DNA of 64,000 nt from Atrina japonica (taxonomy: Eukaryota > Mollusca > Bivalvia > Pterioida > Pinnidae): contig BROG01000537.1 in the NCBI GenBank assembly GCA_030159075.1, positions 434,001 through 498,000 on the forward strand, written 5' to 3'. The stretch's first letter is position 1, and every line of letters starts with the position of its first letter. The notes under the pieces were generated by a model. That model did not search any database. It saw only the letters and a list, made by a program, of their open reading frames with translations, and was not told the DNA's origin. Both the position numbers and the translations under genes were made by a program. Of this stretch, positions 60,378 through 64,000 are shown one piece after another.

Positions 60378-60575
60378 TGTAGTGTATTGAGTTTTGACAC
60401 TCTCCCTATAAACATCATGATCTGTGTATTGTTTTACATATGCCTAGTTAGTTTGAATAAAATGGTCGAGAAACCATGAGGTTATGTTAGTGTGTGTGTA
60501 CTTGATTTAATTCGTAAGTGGATTCAATTCGAACACTTGGTTTAATCTGACATTCATTGAATTGGAGATTCAACA
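60378..60575 (+). repeat. 3' LTR of the Ty3/gypsy element
   Basis: 195 of 198 bases match the 5' LTR. Two of the three differences are CG in the 5' copy and TG in the 3' copy, as expected from loss of methylated CpG. Followed by TACTT. Confidence 0.95.
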
Positions 60576-60580
60576 TACTT

Positions 60581-61105
60581 CATGTAACTTCTATTATTTA
60601 ACTAATAACATAGTTTTTATCTGAAGACTTGGCAGTATAGTTTGTGCTAAATTCTCTTTTTGTTGGTTTAATACCAAATTTAGGACATGAACATAGTTGG
60701 GAAATTTTTGCTCAAAATTGGGAAAAAATACACATGTAAGATGCTTTTTTAAATCAATTTTGGATACAATCTTGAAAAAGTCATTCTGTTTTAAATATAC
60801 ATGTATGTAATAAATATTTTTCAACAACATCTGAAAAAGGCCATCAGTATTAGAGGGAGTTTATTCCCTCCTGTTTTGGGCTCAATTGTTACAAAACAGT
60901 AAAACACAGTGAAATAACATAGATCATTTTATTTGAATATGTATCAGTTTAATGTAATATTACACAAAATATCATATTCATGCATAAAAAATTGAATAAG
61001 TTCATTTTATTAATTTAAATAATTTCAGTATTTCTGTCCATGTAACACTAGAACTCGTGAAATCTGCCATACACAAAATGTATGTTCATGAAAAGTTTTT
61101 CCCTT
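60581..61105. other. AT-rich sequence right of the LTR element
   Basis: Continuation of the pre-insertion locus. No exon seen. Confidence 0.5.
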
Positions 61106-61112
61106 TTTGAAC

Positions 61113-61410
61113 TGCAATGTTTGTTTGTTTGTTTATTGTTGTTTAATGTTCCACTCAAGAATCTTTCACTCATATGGAGATGTCACCAATTGCCGGTGAA
61201 GGGCTTCAAATTTTGGCCTATGCTCGGCACTTATGGCCATTGAGCAGTGAGGGTTCTTTAATGTACCAACACCTACTGCAACACAGGACCTTGATTTTTA
61301 CTGTCTCATCTGAAGGACAGGAAACCAACCTGCCCCGGCTGGACTCAAACTCACACCTCACCATCAAGAGTCGAGTGCGCTACCGATTTAGCAAGGCCGG
61401 CTCTTGAACT
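61113..61410 (-). mobile_element. tRNA-derived SINE, minus orientation
   Basis: Read on the minus strand it starts GAGCCGGCCTTGCTAAATCG with an A box (TAGCGCACTCG) and a B box (GAGTTTGAGTCC), clear tRNA promoter elements. The shared body (61170-61260) follows, then the tail ending in CAAACAAACAAAC. The body matches 2290-2570. Confidence 0.82.
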
Positions 61411-61870
61411 ACAATGTATGTACATACATGATTCTATAAGTGTGTTATGTTTCAATATACTGGTAGTGTAAGAGTAATCTCCCTTACTGAAACTTGATAA
61501 CTATGCAGTTACCCAGTAATTGTCATTTTGTATTTTTTCCTGTGAGTACTGTACTTTTCATGGGTTTCACTTCACTTTGACTTTCCATAGCTCAAATTTA
61601 GATTTGGCTAGTTCAGTAGTCTGAGCAAGTTTTGTTTAAATCTATATACCAGGTACATGTATACTGGACAAATTTAACACTTATTTAGTTATGCTTAATT
61701 AGTTTCACATTTTGAACTCACTGAATACTGACCACTGTACTGTTTATATTGTTATTTGGTAAATGTTTATTTCCTATAACTGTAATATTGATATAAATAC
61801 AAGAATTATGCATAATTATACATGTATGTCTTGCCTGTTTATTAATTACATGTACATGTACATGCATAAT
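61411..61870. other. Intergenic or intronic AT-rich sequence
   Basis: No gene or defined repeat seen apart from short acatgtac runs. Confidence 0.5.
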
Positions 61871-61879
61871 TAGTAAGTT

Positions 61880-62570
61880 CAGGAAAGGGGTTATAAATGT
61901 TTTTCAAGTTATAAGTAAAAATATATATTTCAGGGGTGGGGCAGGACCCTCAAATAAATCATTGAATGTATCTTCACATCATGATCAAGAATATACCGGT
62001 ATATGGTTTGAGGGTGGGAATGTGAACATTTTTTAAGTTATAAGAAAAAAAACCCCATTTATTTTAGGGGTGGGGCAGGACATCCAAGGATTCAATAGAC
62101 AAAACTGAACAATGTGTTTCTCCAGGATCAAGAATATATATGGTTAAGGGGTGGGGATGATGATGTTATTTCAGTTATAAGTAAAAATGTATATTTAAAG
62201 GGGTGGAGCAGGATCCCCCAAATCCCTATATTAACATTGAATGTGTTTTCCCATAATAATCAATAATATACATGTAAATGGTTTAAGGGTAGGCTGGGAA
62301 CAGTTTTAAGAGATAAGTAAAAAATATATATATTTCAGGGGATGGGCAGAACCTCCACATTCACCAATGAATGTGTCTCCTCATGAACGGTTTTTAAGTT
62401 ACGAGTAAAACTATAAATTTCAGGAGGTGTAGGACCCTAACATACACAACTGAATGTGTCTACCCATAACAAACAAGAATATATACAGTTTGTTTAGGGG
62501 TAGGCATGATAGCGGTTTTCAAGAAATACATCATAAAATAAGTTCAAGGTGGCGGGGCATATCCCCATAA
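61880..62570. repeat. About 120-140 bp tandem repeat (locus 2 of the 121 bp family)
   Basis: Diverged copies of the same unit as 48340-49075, in the same orientation: 'ttaagttataagtaaaaata' plus 'tttcaggggtggggcaggac' blocks near 61900, 62035, 62175, 62315 and 62395. Less regular and more diverged than locus 1. Confidence 0.85.
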
Positions 62571-64000
62571 GCATGTTTTACCCAAAGGAACCTACATTCA
62601 AATTATCAGCAACCTAACACCATCATTTACTGAGAGACTAGAACTTAATGAAATTAACATTGATCTGAACACAGCAAAATTTTGCAAAAAACAGTAGGCT
62701 ATAAGTCCAAACATGTTAAAAGTTAATATATATATATATACATGTATATAAAGTAAAACCAGTGTTTAGCAGACACTTGTCGGACTTATCAAATTGTCCG
62801 TTATAGAGAGGTTTCCACTGAATGAAGGATGACCATTCACTGCTAAAATATTCATATGTAAAACCAACACAATTGTTCTTGTAATCAACTGTTATGATGC
62901 AATGCAAGGAAATAAATATCAAGCAAAAACACAAAACAAAATATTGTAGTAGTGTTTTTCAAGATAAAAGTCGGCAGCTTGGTGACAAATTGCCTGTGGC
63001 AATGAAAGTTGGTCATAGGAAGACTGTCCACTAATTTAAGGTGTAAAATACAGACATTATGCATATTTGGGCCAACAACTTTGTCTGTTGTCCAGGTACG
63101 GGAGGTGTCCGTTTATTTAAAACAAACACCAGTAGTCTTATATAACACGTACATGTACATGTAAATAGTCTGATATCGCAGGGTGTCTGCTGATTCAAGG
63201 TGTCCATTATGACAGGCTTTACTGTATATATTCATTCCCAATTAAACTTATCAACATCATTGCTAGTCCCCCACACAGCATGTAGGCCAAATATCGCTAA
63301 GCTGGCTCCAATATTGACTGAACAGCGAGCATGTAACCAAAACTTAACATTGGAGCTAAATGCTATATTTGACACCATCGCTGTCGGAAAATCAACATCT
63401 ATGTCTTGTTTGCACGACCTCGTCATGGCGAGACAAAAATTGAATGATTGGTTCTTGTAAAAGGTTGAAGTTAAAACTTTGTAGTTAACAACCATGCATA
63501 CAAAATTTGAAAGTCGTCTGATCATTGATTCAGGAGATTTTTTAAGATGTACCAAGTCTTTGTCCTTTTAGACCCCTATCTGGTCCTTGCCTCTTTTCAT
63601 TTGCAAACCTTATGTGGCTTCTCATACAGATACTTTCTGCCTTGTTTGGTTAAAATTGGACCACTGGTTCTTGAGAAGAAGTAAAAAATATCTAAAAGTT
63701 AACAACACATGATGTACGAAGCAAGGCGGATGATGACAGACAAAAGATGATCACAAATCTATCAACCATGATATTCTCCGTTTGCTTTTCCTACAAGTCT
63801 TAGGCTATTGAAGCATTGAACTGAATTTTTTTGATGTATGAGAAATACACCAAATTTTTACCAGTGCACTTTGCATAAACCTGCATCAATCTACCGGTAA
63901 TTAAAATCCGATCTGTATTACTGTAATCGCTCCTGTTTTCTGATATGTATCGGATCTAACGCAATCTGCCATGGTGTCACATGTGGATGACCTCGTAGGT
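62571..64000. other. Right end of the window, no supported gene
   Basis: Positions 63200-63720 resemble diverged dispersed repeats ('gatgatgacagacaaaagat' type). Short open frames exist on both strands, but none has family or splice support. The last 100 bases are less AT-rich and might be an exon or promoter, without proof. Confidence 0.45.

Larger units (their letters stand above)
53708..60575 (+). mobile_element. Ty3/gypsy LTR retrotransposon (defective), containing a nested LINE
   Basis: Two 198 bp direct LTRs (TG...CA) flanked by TACTT, a primer-binding-like site, gag with zinc knuckles, then protease, reverse transcriptase (FDD), RNase H and integrase in Ty3/gypsy order, and a purine tract before the 3' LTR. 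Without the LINE it would be about 4.5 kb. No envelope-like gene. The RT/RNase H resemble the K02A2.6-type pol proteins common in invertebrates, perhaps Mag-related. Gag, pol and integrase each carry stops or frameshifts, so it cannot make its own proteins. Confidence 0.93.

Noticed and set aside
63232..63555. 107-codon minus-strand frame near the right edge
   Set aside because: No recognisable domain, no splice support, and the surrounding sequence resembles a dispersed repeat.
63890..64000. Possible first exon (an ATG on the minus strand near 63973 followed by about 20 codons)
   Set aside because: Short, ends at a stop without a clear donor, and cannot be linked to the TMEM229-like gene from sequence alone.

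Overview
The window looks like AT-rich nuclear DNA of an invertebrate animal, most probably a bivalve mollusc. It has intron-rich genes with GT/AG splice sites, tRNA-derived SINEs, LINEs, a Ty3/gypsy LTR element, several small DNA transposons and many minisatellites. The mollusc assignment is an inference from the style of the dispersed repeats (the 'aacaagaggccc...ggcctta...gctcacct' type, AGGTCAAGGTCA-rich repeats, SINEs ending in 'gggacgttaaac') and was not tested by any search.

Two host genes can be recognised, both on the minus strand. The first is MED24, a Mediator subunit. Ten coding exons run from the start codon at 37080 down to 1841 and encode 429 codons, about the N-terminal two fifths of the protein. 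All ten splice phases fit together, and the rest of the gene lies beyond the left edge. The second is a TMEM229-family membrane protein, whose coding region at 52078-52608 sits in one exon behind a probable splice acceptor at 52628/52629.

The MED24 introns are unusual. Most carry their own tandem repeat family: 39/152 bp and about 49 bp in intron 8, 28 bp in intron 7, 40-42 bp in intron 6, about 31-35 bp in intron 5, 88 bp in intron 4, 42 bp in intron 2 and 72 bp in intron 1. Introns 7 and 8 are about 95% tandem repeat. In two cases the repeat unit contains a copy of the neighbouring exon's splice site. Eleven copies of the exon 9 acceptor plus the first coding bases lie inside intron 8, and many copies of the exon 2 donor lie inside intron 2.

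Transposable elements occupy much of the rest. A decayed, roughly 7.8 kb L1/Tx1-like LINE (23418-31268) splits the intron 2 minisatellite, and a 404 bp hAT-like MITE lies in the same array. A Ty3/gypsy element (53708-60575, 198 bp LTRs, TACTT target duplication) lies upstream of the TMEM229 exon and was itself hit in gag by a 5'-truncated LINE on the minus strand (54111-56471, CTCTATTATT duplication). Other candidates are a TTAA-flanked 1.07 kb element, a TA-flanked 1 kb element, a 158 bp foldback element with an AGGAT duplication, two copies of a 1.1 kb element, and SINEs.

The stretches 37.1-52.0 kb and 60.6-64 kb show no convincing gene. They hold a 31 bp array with a 775 bp higher-order duplication, two loci of a 121-140 bp satellite, and dispersed repeats.
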